Shown: in pieces, positions 5,894 to 15,404 of the stretch | Numbering within the stretch: the stretch's first letter is position 1 | Layout: each line of letters starts with the position of its first letter | DNA from: Actinomyces sp. | GTDB taxonomy: Bacteria; Actinomycetota; Actinomycetes; Actinomycetales; Actinomycetaceae | Assembly (NCBI RefSeq): GCF_030530635.1 | Contig: NZ_JAUMUL010000004.1 | Span: 39,628 to 86,613 of the forward strand | Direction of reading: 5' to 3' | Length of the DNA stretch: 46,986 bases | Program-made: the position numbers and the translations under genes | The notes under the pieces: model-generated | Database searches by the model: none | Told to the model about the DNA's origin: nothing | The model's input: the letters and a program-made list of their open reading frames with translations, nothing else

Positions 5894-7612
5894 TCAACGC
5901 ACCCCGGCGGCGAGATCGCGGTCCGTGTCGAAGATGACCCGGTCTTCGGACACGGCCAGCTCCCCGGTGCGGTTGTCACCGAAGCGGCGCCCGATGCTCC
6001 GCCTCGTCCAAGCCTCCCAACCGGGATCACCGGTCTCAATGAAACTCACCCAGGCCGAGTGCATCGCATCCGCGAGCGCCTGCGGCGGCGCCGCGCCGAG
6101 CGTGTGCTCGCAGTAGGGCTCGCTCAGGCAGTCGAAGGCGAAGGGAATCTCCATGCAGTGGGTCGCCAGCCCAGTCGGCCCGCAGCAGTAGCTGAACTCG
6201 TAGGCATAGCTGCCGGTTGCCTCCGCTGCAGAAACTCCCGCACCGTCCAGGCTCGCCGACTGCTCGCCGTCCGCGGCCCGGCCACCGGCCTCCTGAGCGT
6301 ATTCTGCTCGTTCCAGGAACCACCCCGCGAGCGGAATGTGGAAGACGCCATCCGAGATGAGGTTGCCGATAACCATATGCGGGGTGTCGGCGTGTTCGGG
6401 ATGAGCCGTGAGCAGGCGGTCGGCCATCACCTCGCTCAGCCCGCCGGATATTAGAACCTCACGCGGGTCCCGCCCCGCCATCGCCTCGGCGTAGACCATG
6501 CCGGCCAAGGCGAAATCATGAGTAGTCGAGCCGGCCAAGATCGGGACCTGTGCCCCGTCTCCCCGGCGCAGGGACTGCCGGATCGGGGCGGTGATGATCT
6601 CACCGTCAACGGTCGGGCTGAACGGGATACCCGTATCGGGCCGGCCGATGCCCGTCAGCACCCCAGCCACAGCCGCAACCGGATCCGGCCCGGCCACGTT
6701 GGCGCCGTCGTCGTCGGTTGTGTTCAGAGCGTTCTGCCCAGTGAAGATCTCGTCATAGTTGCGTGCGCTGAACCCGGCGAGTGTCGGCTCCACACCGAGG
6801 GCGGCGGCCATGCGAGCGGCATTGTCGGCGTTGCGCGCCGCGGGCAGGTCGGGGACGGCGCCGGACTCGGAGATCACGCCGCGGAACAGCCCGCGAGCGC
6901 GGGGAACAGACAGTAGTACCAGGCAGTTCCCACCCCCAGCACTCTGCCCGCCGATCGTCACCTTGGCGGGATCGCCTCCGAAGCGGCCAATGTTGTCACG
7001 TACCCACTCCAGGGCCATGACCTGATCCAGGACCGCTCGGTTGTAGGGGGCGTCGGAGTCCGGGACGTAGCCGTAGCCGTCGAATCCGAGCCGGTAGGCA
7101 ACAGACACGGTGACCACGCCGTCCCGGTTGAAGGCGGCGCCGTCGTACCAGGGCGAATTGTGCGAGCCTGAGGTCCAGCTACCGCCGTGAATCCACACCA
7201 ACACCGGCAACCGCGCCTCCTCGTCCCCGGGGGCCGGAGTAAAGACGTTGAGGGTCAAGAAGTCGTCCCCGGGCACGCTCGGCTCGGGGATGGCCGGATC
7301 GGGGAAGATCGAGCCGCGCTGCGGGGTAGCGGCCGGAACTAGGGCCGGTCGTTCCCCACTCCACGGCTCGCGCCGCACGGGCGCTTTGAAACGCCGCTCC
7401 CCCACCGGCGCCTGGGCATAGGCAATGCCGTAGAAAGCGGCCGAGTTCTCGTAGCGCGGGGGTGTGCCTACTCGCTCCGGGGCGGAGACGATCTTGCGCC
7501 ATACCCCGCGCACCTGTCCGGCGGCGGTATGTACCAGGGGGCCGGCCCGCTCGATGGGTACGGCGATAGGCGTGTAGGCGACATGCTGGGCGGGGGACTG
7601 TGCGGCTGCCAT
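5894..7612 (-). CDS. type B carboxylesterase/lipase
   Basis: This 572-residue alpha/beta hydrolase is of the carboxylesterase B type (p-nitrobenzyl esterase, cholinesterase-like), cleaving carboxylic esters. Visible are the oxyanion HGG at 142-144, the nucleophile elbow GGQSAGG with Ser224, and the C-terminal His in THCMEIPF. No signal peptide is apparent, so it is probably cytoplasmic. The length is usual for the family. Its 3' end faces the nested hairpin of the peptide cassette and no operon partner is evident. The ribosome site before the ATG is weak, so the exact start is less certain. The natural substrate cannot be told from sequence. Confidence 0.9.
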   Translation of the reverse strand: MAAAQSPAQHVAYTPIAVPIERAGPLVHTAAGQVRGVWRKIVSAPERVGTPPRYENSAAFYGIAYAQAPVGERRFKAPVRREPWSGERPALVPAATPQRGSIFPDPAIPEPSVPGDDFLTLNVFTPAPGDEEARLPVLVWIHGGSWTSGSHNSPWYDGAAFNRDGVVTVSVAYRLGFDGYGYVPDSDAPYNRAVLDQVMALEWVRDNIGRFGGDPAKVTIGGQSAGGGNCLVLLSVPRARGLFRGVISESGAVPDLPAARNADNAARMAAALGVEPTLAGFSARNYDEIFTGQNALNTTDDDGANVAGPDPVAAVAGVLTGIGRPDTGIPFSPTVDGEIITAPIRQSLRRGDGAQVPILAGSTTHDFALAGMVYAEAMAGRDPREVLISGGLSEVMADRLLTAHPEHADTPHMVIGNLISDGVFHIPLAGWFLERAEYAQEAGGRAADGEQSASLDGAGVSAAEATGSYAYEFSYCCGPTGLATHCMEIPFAFDCLSEPYCEHTLGAAPPQALADAMHSAWVSFIETGDPGWEAWTRRSIGRRFGDNRTGELAVSEDRVIFDTDRDLAAGVR

Positions 7613-7695
7613 ACCCGGATTGTCACCCGACGCAGTCCTCCTGTCACGGTTTCAGTGCTCGTTCACTTCCGCCGGCCGCACCCCGACTCCCTGGT

Positions 7696-8445
7696 TCAGT
7701 GTCGGCCGAGCACGTCCAGTGCCAGGGTGGGGCGGTCGGTGATGACCGCGTCAACGCCCCGAGAGGCGAGCCTGCGCATCTGCTCGGGATCATCAACGGT
7801 CCACACGTGCACCTCCAGCCCGGCGGTGTGCGCCTGGGCGATGAAACGACGAGTAATAACCGGCACTCCGTGGAAGCTGATCGGCACCTGGACGGCGTCT
7901 ACCCTCCCGTTGGTCCAGGCCCAGCGGCTGTGCGGCAGCGGTACGGCCGCCTCACTGAGGAGCATGAGCCCGGCCACGTCTCCGACGCCGAGGGAGGTGA
8001 CGGCCCGCGGTTCCTGACGCCGCAGCACCGCCAGGCGGCGCGCCGAGAAGGAGGCGAAACGCACCCGCTCCAGTGCGTCGGCTTCACGCACCGTCTGCAG
8101 CGCGGGCTGAACCACCGCAGAGTCCTTCAGGTCGATATTGAAACGGATTTGTGGGTGGGCGGCGAGAGCCTCATCCAGGCGTACGAATGGGCGGCCGTCG
8201 CCGGCATCGACTGTGGCCAGTTCCTCCCAGGTCAGCCCGCGGATATGGCGCGCGTCGCCGGCGGTACGGGCCAGGTCCGCGTCGTGTGACAGGACGACGA
8301 CGCCGTCGGCGGTGGCTCGCAGATCGGTCTCCATCCAGGTCAGGCCGAGCTCGACCACGTGTTCGACGGCGGTCCACGTGTTCTCGGGGACCTCGCCGCC
8401 TCCGCCCCGGTGGGCGACGACGGCGCAATGGCGGGTAGGGCCCAT
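7696..8445 (-). CDS. glycerophosphodiester phosphodiesterase family protein
   Basis: This 249-residue TIM-barrel protein shows GDPD hallmarks: HRG at residues 12-14, PEN at 20-22, metal-binding Glu39 and Asp41 (METDL), catalytic His54 (SHD) and a FNIDLKD strand. The family hydrolyses glycerophosphodiesters to glycerol 3-phosphate and an alcohol, needing a divalent metal. No signal peptide is seen, so a cytoplasmic phospholipid-salvage role is likely. It lies between the M23 peptidase gene and the esterase gene on the same strand with gaps of 50-80 bp, so loose co-transcription is possible. Confidence 0.9.
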   Translation of the reverse strand: MGPTRHCAVVAHRGGGGEVPENTWTAVEHVVELGLTWMETDLRATADGVVVLSHDADLARTAGDARHIRGLTWEELATVDAGDGRPFVRLDEALAAHPQIRFNIDLKDSAVVQPALQTVREADALERVRFASFSARRLAVLRRQEPRAVTSLGVGDVAGLMLLSEAAVPLPHSRWAWTNGRVDAVQVPISFHGVPVITRRFIAQAHTAGLEVHVWTVDDPEQMRRLASRGVDAVITDRPTLALDVLGRH

Positions 8446-8494
8446 AGTCGGATTCCTGTCGTTCGTCTCGGACGCCTGCGGCTGATGCAGCCGT

Positions 8495-9586
8495 TCAGGA
8501 GCAGTCGGTGGTCAGTTCGGCGGCGCGGTGCTCTTCCAGCCACGCCTGCGGCTCCACCGAGGAGGAGTCCTCGCTGTTGTTGGCGGTACGCACCTCGAAG
8601 TGCAGATGAGGGCCGGTGGAGTAGCCCGTCGATCCCACACCCGCGATGAGCTGACCGGCCTCCACTTGGTCGCCCTTAGACACGTAGATGCCGTCCTCGT
8701 ACATGTGCAGGTACCTGGTGTACCAGACCTCGCCGTCGAGCTTGTGCTCGATGGTGACGGTGCCGGTGGAGTCCGACATGCCGGCTTCAACGACGGTGCC
8801 CGCGGCAGCGGCGTAGATGGGCGTACCGGCGGCCCCGGCATAGTCCTGACCGGCGTGCAGCCTCATATAGCCCAAAGTGGGATGAAGACGATAGCCGTAC
8901 GCTGAGGAAACGGTGTAAGTGCCCGCGATCATGGGATAGAACACCTCGGGCGCAGTATTGAAGGCGGCTGTGTCACCCGAGGCCCCGGCGGACTGAACGG
9001 CACAGGTGGCGGTGGCATTCTCGTAGGCCTCGCGAATGCGGGCCAGGGTGGCAGCGTCGGGAATGTTGGACAGTTCGGGATCGGAATCGGTGTCGACGTC
9101 GGCATCGGAGCCGAGCACGGCGGCCGCGACCGAGGAGGAGGAGGAGTCGGTGGTCTGAGTGGCGGCCGGTTCCTCGCTGCCGACGTTGAACGCCGCAGCC
9201 GCCTGCGGGCCGGTCAGGAGATTCGAACTCAGAGGGGCGATGACGGTCACGAGGGTGAGGACCACGAGCACACCGGCGCGTCCGACCGCACCTATCCGGC
9301 GGTGGCGCCGCGATGCGGGGCGGGAGGAGGTCCGCCCGGATTCGCCGTTCGCCACGGGCGCAGAAGGCCTGGGAACAGCGGCGGCACGTGCCGCTGCGCG
9401 CGCGGACGCGTACGACGAAGGACGGAATGATGGGGGGAGGTCAGCGGCCTGCGGGGCCTTTTCCGCTTCGTGCTCCGCCGGGGCCGCCGCCCCCGAGTCT
9501 CGCTCTGCCGTGACGGCCGACCGTTCGCGTTCAGCGGCTCGCTCCGCGTCACGGCGTTGGCGCCGTGTCATGGGCTGTTGGGCCAC
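8495..9586 (-). CDS. membrane-anchored M23 (LytM-type) peptidase
   Basis: Of 363 residues, about 1-95 are a disordered, basic/Ala-rich cytoplasmic part, 100-122 a single membrane segment, and 130-175 an acidic Ser-rich linker. The C-terminal M23 domain has Zn ligands His244 and Asp248 (HAGQD) and His329, with His294 and His327 (HLHFE) also present. The family cuts peptide cross-bridges of peptidoglycan, so the domain should work outside the membrane. All key residues are present, so it is probably active instead of a degenerate LytM regulator. Neighbouring genes give no further hint. Confidence 0.9.
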   Translation of the reverse strand: MAQQPMTRRQRRDAERAAERERSAVTAERDSGAAAPAEHEAEKAPQAADLPPSFRPSSYASARAAARAAAVPRPSAPVANGESGRTSSRPASRRHRRIGAVGRAGVLVVLTLVTVIAPLSSNLLTGPQAAAAFNVGSEEPAATQTTDSSSSSVAAAVLGSDADVDTDSDPELSNIPDAATLARIREAYENATATCAVQSAGASGDTAAFNTAPEVFYPMIAGTYTVSSAYGYRLHPTLGYMRLHAGQDYAGAAGTPIYAAAAGTVVEAGMSDSTGTVTIEHKLDGEVWYTRYLHMYEDGIYVSKGDQVEAGQLIAGVGSTGYSTGPHLHFEVRTANNSEDSSSVEPQAWLEEHRAAELTTDCS

Positions 9587-9686
9587 GCAGTGCCTCCAGA
9601 GGTAGTGTTCACGGCCGCCGTCGCGACCGACCGCAGCACTTTAACCAACCGTGATGGCCTATGCCAGGACCACCGTCACACCCCTT

Positions 9687-10838
9687 TTAGGCTCCCCCCT
9701 GCCCGTGGTCTCGCCGCTGGTGGTCGTCACGCTGCATCGCATCGTGCACCTCACCGACGAGTTCCTCCAGGATGTCCTCCAGGAAGACCACGCCGAGCGT
9801 CTTTCCCGCCTCGTCCTGGACTCGGCCCAGGTGCGCACCGGAGCGCTGCATGGCGGCCAGCACGTCCTCCACTTCGTCGTCGGCGCGCACTGGGACCAGG
9901 GCGCGCACCCGCCACGGCGGCACCGGGTCGCTTCTCGCCTCCGACTCCGCATACAGCACGTCCTTCAGGTGCAGGTAGCCGATCAGGCCGGCGTCCTGGT
10001 CGGCGGCGGAGTCGACTTCCTGTCTGCGGCCGCCCGCTGCGTCGACAACACCTAAGGCCGCTGCCTCCATGGCGTTGCGGACGACCGGGAAGCGCGAGTA
10101 GCCGGTCCCCGCCACCGCGTGCTCGACGTCCTCAGGCGTGCATCCGGCGGGAAGGGTGGTCAGCGAACCCACCGGCACCATGACACTGCCGGCCGTCTCC
10201 TCAGAGAATTCCAGGGCGCCCGACAGCAGCCCGGTCTCATCCTCGAGCACGCCCTCCGCGGTGGAGCGCTCGACGATCGAGGCGACCTCGGCGGCGTTGA
10301 AGGCCGCCGAGACCTCCTCCCGCGTCTGTACGCCGCACAGGTGCAGCACGCCGTTGGCGAAGCCGTTCAGGGCGGTGATCATGGGGCCGAACAGTCGTGA
10401 GATGCGCACGAGTGTAGGGACGATCCAGCGGGCGGCACGCTCGGGCGCGGCTATGGACAGATTCTTCGGCAGCATCTCTCCCAGGACCACGTGCGCGTAC
10501 ACCACGAGCACCAGGGCCAGCAGCACCGCGATCGCATGCGCCCCCGCGGTACCGACCCCGAGCCGATGCAGCAGTGGCGTGAGCAGGTGGGCGATGGCCG
10601 GCTCAGCCACCACTCCCAGTCCGGTGGAGCACACGGTCACCCCGAGTTGGGCGGTGGCGAGCATGTGGGATACGTGTTGGAGCGCCCACAGCGCCGTGAC
10701 CGCCCGCCGGTCGCCGGCCTCAGCCAGCGGTTCGAGCCGGGCACGACGCGAGGAGGTGACGGCGAACTCCGCCGCCACGAAGAAGGCGTTTCCCGCCAAC
10801 AGCACCACAGTCAGCATGAGCGCCAGGGAGGTACTCAT
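9687..10838 (-). CDS. CNNM/HlyC-CorC family membrane protein (second of pair)
   Basis: This 383-residue protein begins MSTSLALMLTVVLLAGN. It has a DUF21 (CNNM) domain of about four membrane segments (1-170) followed by paired CBS domains (about 190-330), but a short C-terminus without a clear CorC_HlyC domain. I use the ATG at 10838, 8 nt after the upstream gene's stop, with GAGGGG in front; a longer frame to 11102 would overlap the upstream gene. Relatives are linked to magnesium/cobalt export. It forms a tandem pair with 10847-12193, a common arrangement in actinobacteria, suggesting a heteromeric transporter. Confidence 0.85.
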   Translation of the reverse strand: MSTSLALMLTVVLLAGNAFFVAAEFAVTSSRRARLEPLAEAGDRRAVTALWALQHVSHMLATAQLGVTVCSTGLGVVAEPAIAHLLTPLLHRLGVGTAGAHAIAVLLALVLVVYAHVVLGEMLPKNLSIAAPERAARWIVPTLVRISRLFGPMITALNGFANGVLHLCGVQTREEVSAAFNAAEVASIVERSTAEGVLEDETGLLSGALEFSEETAGSVMVPVGSLTTLPAGCTPEDVEHAVAGTGYSRFPVVRNAMEAAALGVVDAAGGRRQEVDSAADQDAGLIGYLHLKDVLYAESEARSDPVPPWRVRALVPVRADDEVEDVLAAMQRSGAHLGRVQDEAGKTLGVVFLEDILEELVGEVHDAMQRDDHQRRDHGQGGA

Positions 10839-10846
10839 CGTTGCAT

Positions 10847-12193
10847 CTACCCCTCGGTGAATGGGTCGGCGGACACTTCCGACCCGCCGTCCGGGCCGGG
10901 AAGCGGCCGAATGCGCAGGCGGGTGATGCGACGCCCCTCCATGGCCGCAACGGTGATCCGGGCCAGCGGGGTCTCCACGGCCGCGCCCACCTCCGGGATG
11001 CGGCCGAGTTCCGTCATCACCAGACCGGCGAGCGTCTCGTAGGGGCCGTCGTCGGGCACCCGCACACCGGCCCGGTCCGCGAGTTCGTCGGGGCGCAACC
11101 AACCGGGTACCAGCCAGTCCCCGGCGGCGTCGGCATGAGCGCCGGAGCGGCGCCGGTCGTGCTCGTCGGCCACGTCACCGACGATCTCCTCAATGGCGTC
11201 CTCCAGAGTGACTACCCCGGCGGTGCCTCCATACTCGTCTACCACCAGCGCCATCTGACTGCCGGTGTCCCGCAGCTCCACCAGGAGGGAGTCCAGCGGC
11301 ATGGTCTCCGGCACCCGGTGGGCGGGGGTCATCAGGGACGAGGAGGTGACCGGGACCTCGGAGCGCTTCTCATACGGGACGGCGATTACTCGGCGCAGGT
11401 GCACGATACCGAGGACGTCGTCGGCGTCGTCGCCGAGGACGGGGAAGCGGGAATGGCCTGTGGCCCGGGCCAGTACGACGACGTCGGCGGCCGTGTCCTG
11501 GCCGGTCAGCGTATGCAGCCGGCCGCGGTCGGTCATGACGTCGACGGCTGTGAGTCGCCCCACGCCGATCGAACGGGTCAGCAGCGCGGCGGTGGAGACG
11601 TCCAGGACGCCCTCGTCGGCGCTGTGGCGCACCAGGGCCGCCAGTTCGGAGGCGGAGCGGGTGCCGCTGATCTCCTCGGCAGGCTCGATCCCCATTCGGT
11701 GCAGGATGGCGTTGGCGGTGCCGTTGAGCACGGATATCACCGGCCGCAGGAGCGCGCTGAACCCCGTGAGGAAGGGGGTGACGGCGCGGGCGGCCAGCAT
11801 GGGGTCGGACAGGGTCGCGTTCTTGGGGATGAGTTCGCCCACAACCATGGAGAAGGCGTTGACGATTATGAGCGCGGTGGCGGCCGCGACGCCGGTGGCG
11901 ACGGTCTGTGCCAGCCAGTTGGACAGCAGCCCGCTCAGGAGGGTGGCCAGCGCGGCCTGCATGGTGTAGCCGAGCAGGACGGTGGTCAGGGTGATGCCCA
12001 CCTGGGCGCCGGATAAGAGCGTGGACAACCGGGTCAGGGCCCGACCGACCCGGGCGGCGCCGCGGTCGCCGGCGGAGGCACGGGTCTCGACGGTGGAGGG
12101 GTCCAGGGCCACCAGGGAGAACTCCCCGGCGACGAACAGTGCGGTTCCGGCCGTCAGCAGCACGCCGACGGCGACCATGAGCCACTCCCTCAC
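10847..12193 (-). CDS. CNNM/HlyC-CorC family membrane protein (first of pair)
   Basis: This 448-residue protein has a DUF21 membrane domain starting VREWLMVAVGVLLTAG (four segments in the first 180 residues), CBS domains (about 210-330, with DEYGGTAGVVTLEDAIEEIVGD) and a C-terminal CorC_HlyC domain (about 350-430). I prefer the GTG at 12193 because GGAGGG sits 5 nt upstream; the ATG at 12178 is an alternative. The family is often called hemolysin but is better linked to divalent metal (Mg/Co) efflux or homeostasis. The downstream paralogue begins 8 nt after its stop. Confidence 0.88.
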   Translation of the reverse strand: MREWLMVAVGVLLTAGTALFVAGEFSLVALDPSTVETRASAGDRGAARVGRALTRLSTLLSGAQVGITLTTVLLGYTMQAALATLLSGLLSNWLAQTVATGVAAATALIIVNAFSMVVGELIPKNATLSDPMLAARAVTPFLTGFSALLRPVISVLNGTANAILHRMGIEPAEEISGTRSASELAALVRHSADEGVLDVSTAALLTRSIGVGRLTAVDVMTDRGRLHTLTGQDTAADVVVLARATGHSRFPVLGDDADDVLGIVHLRRVIAVPYEKRSEVPVTSSSLMTPAHRVPETMPLDSLLVELRDTGSQMALVVDEYGGTAGVVTLEDAIEEIVGDVADEHDRRRSGAHADAAGDWLVPGWLRPDELADRAGVRVPDDGPYETLAGLVMTELGRIPEVGAAVETPLARITVAAMEGRRITRLRIRPLPGPDGGSEVSADPFTEG

Positions 12194-12438
12194 ACGCACC
12201 CTCCGGCGGGTGTCAGGCGGCGGGAGTCGGGGTGGGGGCGGTCGGATTCTGAACTGGTGCGTGCGGTGCGTCTGCGCGCCCGGCGAGCGTGTCGTCGCAT
12301 AGTGCAGGCACGCTATCACTCGTAGCCGGGTGGTGTTGCGCCTGTTCACGGAAAATGGGCCGCGCGGTGCCATGCACACGGGCCGGGCGATGGCAGGATG
12401 GGCTTCGGAAGCCGTCTGCGAGTCAGGGAGGGAACCAG

Positions 12439-13035
12439 GTGTCCATGGACGATGTGAGTCTGTGCTTCGTCGGGGACGAGTTGGTGGCCGGATACGGGGA
12501 TGCCCGCGCCCTGGGCTGGACCGGCCGGGTGATGGCTCGCACGCCCCGCGAACTGGACATCATGTGGAGCACGCTCGCCGTCCCGGGCGAGACGACGGCG
12601 CGACTCGCCGAGCGCTGGCAGGCAGAGGTCGCCCGCCGCACCACGCACACGGGTGTGAACCGCCTGGTCATCGGCCTGGGCGTGGCGGATGTGCTCGCCG
12701 GCATCTCCCCCGCACGTTCCCGGCTGGCAGTAGCCAACGTGTTGGATTCGGCCGTCGGCGAGCACCGTGCCTGTTTCGTGGTCGGTCCGCCGCCGCTGCC
12801 GAGCGCCGACCCCGACGGCACGGCCGCTCTGTCGCGTGCGGTCAGTGAAGTCTGCCAGCGGCGGGGAATCCCGTTCGTGGAGACTTTTGAGCCGTTGCGC
12901 AATCACGACCAGTGGCTGACCGATGTCGCCTCGGAGGGCGGCAAGCACCCGGGGCAGGCCGGCTACGGGCTGTTGGCCTGGTTGGTGCTGCACCGCGGTT
13001 GGTATGAGTGGCTGGGAGTGTCTGCCCCCCGGTGA
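12439..13035 (+). CDS. SGNH/GDSL-like protein lacking catalytic residues
   Basis: This 198-residue protein has the size and order of an SGNH hydrolase, but block I reads GDEL (residues 12-15) where the family has GDSL, so the serine nucleophile is glutamate. Block III reads GVADV where Asn is expected, and block V reads GGKHP, keeping His but not the preceding Asp. It is therefore probably not a classical esterase. The GTG start at 12439 has GGGAGGG 6 nt upstream; the ATG at 12445 is possible. It is divergent from the CNNM genes, and the 245-bp gap between them shows no clear element. Confidence 0.75.
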   Translation: MSMDDVSLCFVGDELVAGYGDARALGWTGRVMARTPRELDIMWSTLAVPGETTARLAERWQAEVARRTTHTGVNRLVIGLGVADVLAGISPARSRLAVANVLDSAVGEHRACFVVGPPPLPSADPDGTAALSRAVSEVCQRRGIPFVETFEPLRNHDQWLTDVASEGGKHPGQAGYGLLAWLVLHRGWYEWLGVSAPR

Positions 13036-13190
13036 GTGGGCCTCCGAGTCGACCTCAATCCACCAGACGTCCGGGTGAGGGTTCCCATCCGAAACATTGC
13101 ACGTTAGAATCGTCACATTTCTTCGCGGCTTCTCCTGATAGTCGCTGGAGATGCTCACGGTTGAACTCGATGATGAGTGAGGAACGATTA

Positions 13191-14525
13191 GTGCAAACGC
13201 CCATTCCACGACGTGCCCTCCTCGGTCTCGGCGCCGCTGCGGCAATGGCCGTCGGCGGCTGCTCAACCGCCAGTAACCGCACCGATACCGCTGGCACCAT
13301 TGCTCCCGCCTCGGGCCCGTTGACACTCACCTATTGGTCGTGGCTGAAGGATCTGCAGACGGTCGCCGACCTGTACAGCCGAGTCAACCCGAACGTGAAG
13401 GTGGAGGTGACGTGGATCCCCTCCTCCACCTCCGGCGGCTATCAGAAGCTCTACTCCGCGCTCGCTGCCGGTGGCGGACCCGACATCGGCCAGGTGGAGA
13501 TGCGCATGGTCCCCGAGTTCGTCCTCGCCGGCGATCTGGTGGACATCTCGCGCTACGGCGCGCGGGACCATCAGGATCGCTTCGACCCTGCGGCCTGGAG
13601 CTACGTGGATCTGGCCGACGGCGTCTACGGCATCCCTCAGGACACGGGGCCGGTGGCCCTGTTCTACCGCACGGACGTTTTCGACGAAGTGGGTGCCCCG
13701 CCACCCACCACCTGGCAGGAATGGGCCGAGACGGCCCGACTCATTCAGGAGTATCGGCCCGGCACCTACATGGATGTGTTCAACGTGGCCGACGGCAATA
13801 TGTTCGCCACACTGTGCCAGCAGGCGGGCGGGAATTGGTTCGTCCCCGAGGGCGAGGAGTGGGTCATCAACCTCACCGATGAGGCCTGCCTGAAGGTGGC
13901 CGGCTTCTGGGATACGGCGATCGATGACGGACTGGTAAACACGGCATTCGGCTCCTTCTCCTCCCCCTGGATGTCCGCGATGGGCGCCGGCGCTCTGGCC
14001 ACGCACACCAACGGCTCCTGGGCGGATGCACTGATCGAGGCGGTACCCGGCGGATCGGGGAAGTTCAAGGTCGCCCCCATGCCCCGCTGGGAGAGCGGAT
14101 ACGGGTCGAGCTACTCCGGAGGGTCGACGGCGGCGGTCATGGCCAACTCCCAGCACCCACAGGAGGCCACGGACTTCATCGTCTGGATGCATTCCGACCC
14201 CGACGCCCTGGACTCCCTGATCACCAACTGTGGCACCGGCTGGTCGCCCGCGGCGGATTACATCGGCAAGGTCCGTGAGGGCCCCAGCGAGTTCTTCTCC
14301 GGTCAGAGCTACAACACCGAGGTGATCGCACCCATGGCCCGAGAGCAGAACCTGGACTGGCTCTGGCCGCCGCTGTGCCAGCAGTCGATCAACATCGTCG
14401 CCGACGGAATGCGGCGGAAACTCACCGACGGCACCTCGCTGGTGGACTCCCTGTCCAACTCTCAGGCCGAGATCGTCCAGGCCTTCCAGCGTCGTGGGCT
14501 GCGGGCCCGGGAGGCGGAACAGTGA
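13191..14525 (+). CDS. extracellular sugar-binding lipoprotein of an ABC importer
   Basis: This 444-residue protein starts with a lipoprotein signal (PRRALLGLGAAAAMAVGGC, cysteine 24), with twin arginines that might direct Tat export. The mature part looks like family 1 (MalE/UgpB-type) solute-binding proteins, including LTYWSW, GGGPDIGQ and STAAVMANSQHPQEATDF. I chose the GTG at 13191, with GAGGA 7 nt upstream, over the ATGs at 13170-13173, which lack a ribosome site. Its stop overlaps the permease start, so binding protein and permeases are co-translated. It probably binds an oligosaccharide; the substrate is not evident. Confidence 0.9.
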   Translation: MQTPIPRRALLGLGAAAAMAVGGCSTASNRTDTAGTIAPASGPLTLTYWSWLKDLQTVADLYSRVNPNVKVEVTWIPSSTSGGYQKLYSALAAGGGPDIGQVEMRMVPEFVLAGDLVDISRYGARDHQDRFDPAAWSYVDLADGVYGIPQDTGPVALFYRTDVFDEVGAPPPTTWQEWAETARLIQEYRPGTYMDVFNVADGNMFATLCQQAGGNWFVPEGEEWVINLTDEACLKVAGFWDTAIDDGLVNTAFGSFSSPWMSAMGAGALATHTNGSWADALIEAVPGGSGKFKVAPMPRWESGYGSSYSGGSTAAVMANSQHPQEATDFIVWMHSDPDALDSLITNCGTGWSPAADYIGKVREGPSEFFSGQSYNTEVIAPMAREQNLDWLWPPLCQQSINIVADGMRRKLTDGTSLVDSLSNSQAEIVQAFQRRGLRAREAEQ

Positions 14526-15403
14526 AGAAGAACGCGGCGCCCTACCTGCTGGTCGCGCCATTCATGCTCGTGTTCCTACTGACATTCATTGTGCCGATCG
14601 TCGTGGCCGTGGCACAGTCCTTCACCCGCACTCGCTACACGGGACTTTACGGCGAGGGCGGCGCCTCCGAGACCTTCGCGGGCTGGGACAACTACGCCAC
14701 CGCGCTGGCCAACGCCAACTTCACGCAGTCAATCGGGCGGGTGCTGTTGTTCGGCGTCGTCCAGGTAACCGTCATGATCGGGGCCGCCACCGTGCTGGCA
14801 CTACTGCTCGAGTCCGCCGCGGCACGTTGGCCGGGACTGTTCCGCGCCCTGTACTTCATGCCCTACGGCGTGCCCGGGGTGATCGCCACGATCCTGTGGT
14901 CATTCCTGTACATCCCCGGGCTGTCGCCGATCGTGGACGCCTTGGCGGTGGTGGGTATTCAGTACGACTTCCTCGCCGAGGGAAACGTGTTGTGGTCGAT
15001 CGCCAACATCGTGACCTGGGCGTACACCGGCTACAACATGCTCATCATCATCGCCCAGCTCAAGGCCATCCCCGCCGAGGTGTACGAGGCCGCGAAAGTG
15101 GATGGGGCGGGGCCGGTACGCATCGCGACCGCCATTCAAATCCCGCTTATCCGCCCGGCGCTGCTGCTGACCATCGTCTTCTCCATCATCGGCACCCTGC
15201 AGCTGTTCGCCGAGCCTCAGATCCTGGCAACGATCGCCCCGGCGATCAACACCGAGTACACGCCCAACTACTCCGCCTACACCTGGGCCTTCCAGTACAA
15301 CGATTATGGCGTCGCCGCCGCCGAGGCCGTGATCATCGCGGCGGCCGCCTTCGTCCTGTCCTTCATATTCCTGCGGGCCACCACCGGAAGGGGAGGAGAC
15401 TGA
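14522..15403 (+). CDS. sugar ABC transporter permease (MalF-like)
   Basis: The 293-residue protein has six hydrophobic segments and the permease EAA loop (EVYEAAKVDGAGPVRIATAIQIP) that contacts the ATPase. The GTG start overlaps the binding-protein stop by 4 nt, with GGGAGG upstream. It forms the membrane channel with the next gene's product. The operon contains no ATPase gene, so a shared MsiK/MalK-type ATPase encoded elsewhere is probably used, as is known for many actinobacterial sugar importers. Confidence 0.93.
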   Translation: MKKNAAPYLLVAPFMLVFLLTFIVPIVVAVAQSFTRTRYTGLYGEGGASETFAGWDNYATALANANFTQSIGRVLLFGVVQVTVMIGAATVLALLLESAAARWPGLFRALYFMPYGVPGVIATILWSFLYIPGLSPIVDALAVVGIQYDFLAEGNVLWSIANIVTWAYTGYNMLIIIAQLKAIPAEVYEAAKVDGAGPVRIATAIQIPLIRPALLLTIVFSIIGTLQLFAEPQILATIAPAINTEYTPNYSAYTWAFQYNDYGVAAAEAVIIAAAAFVLSFIFLRATTGRGGD

Positions 15404-15404
15404 C

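Noticed and set aside
10841..12016. Long plus-strand frame of 391 aa
   Set aside because: It is a high-GC shadow of the CNNM gene, rich in Gly/His/Asp with no domain pattern.
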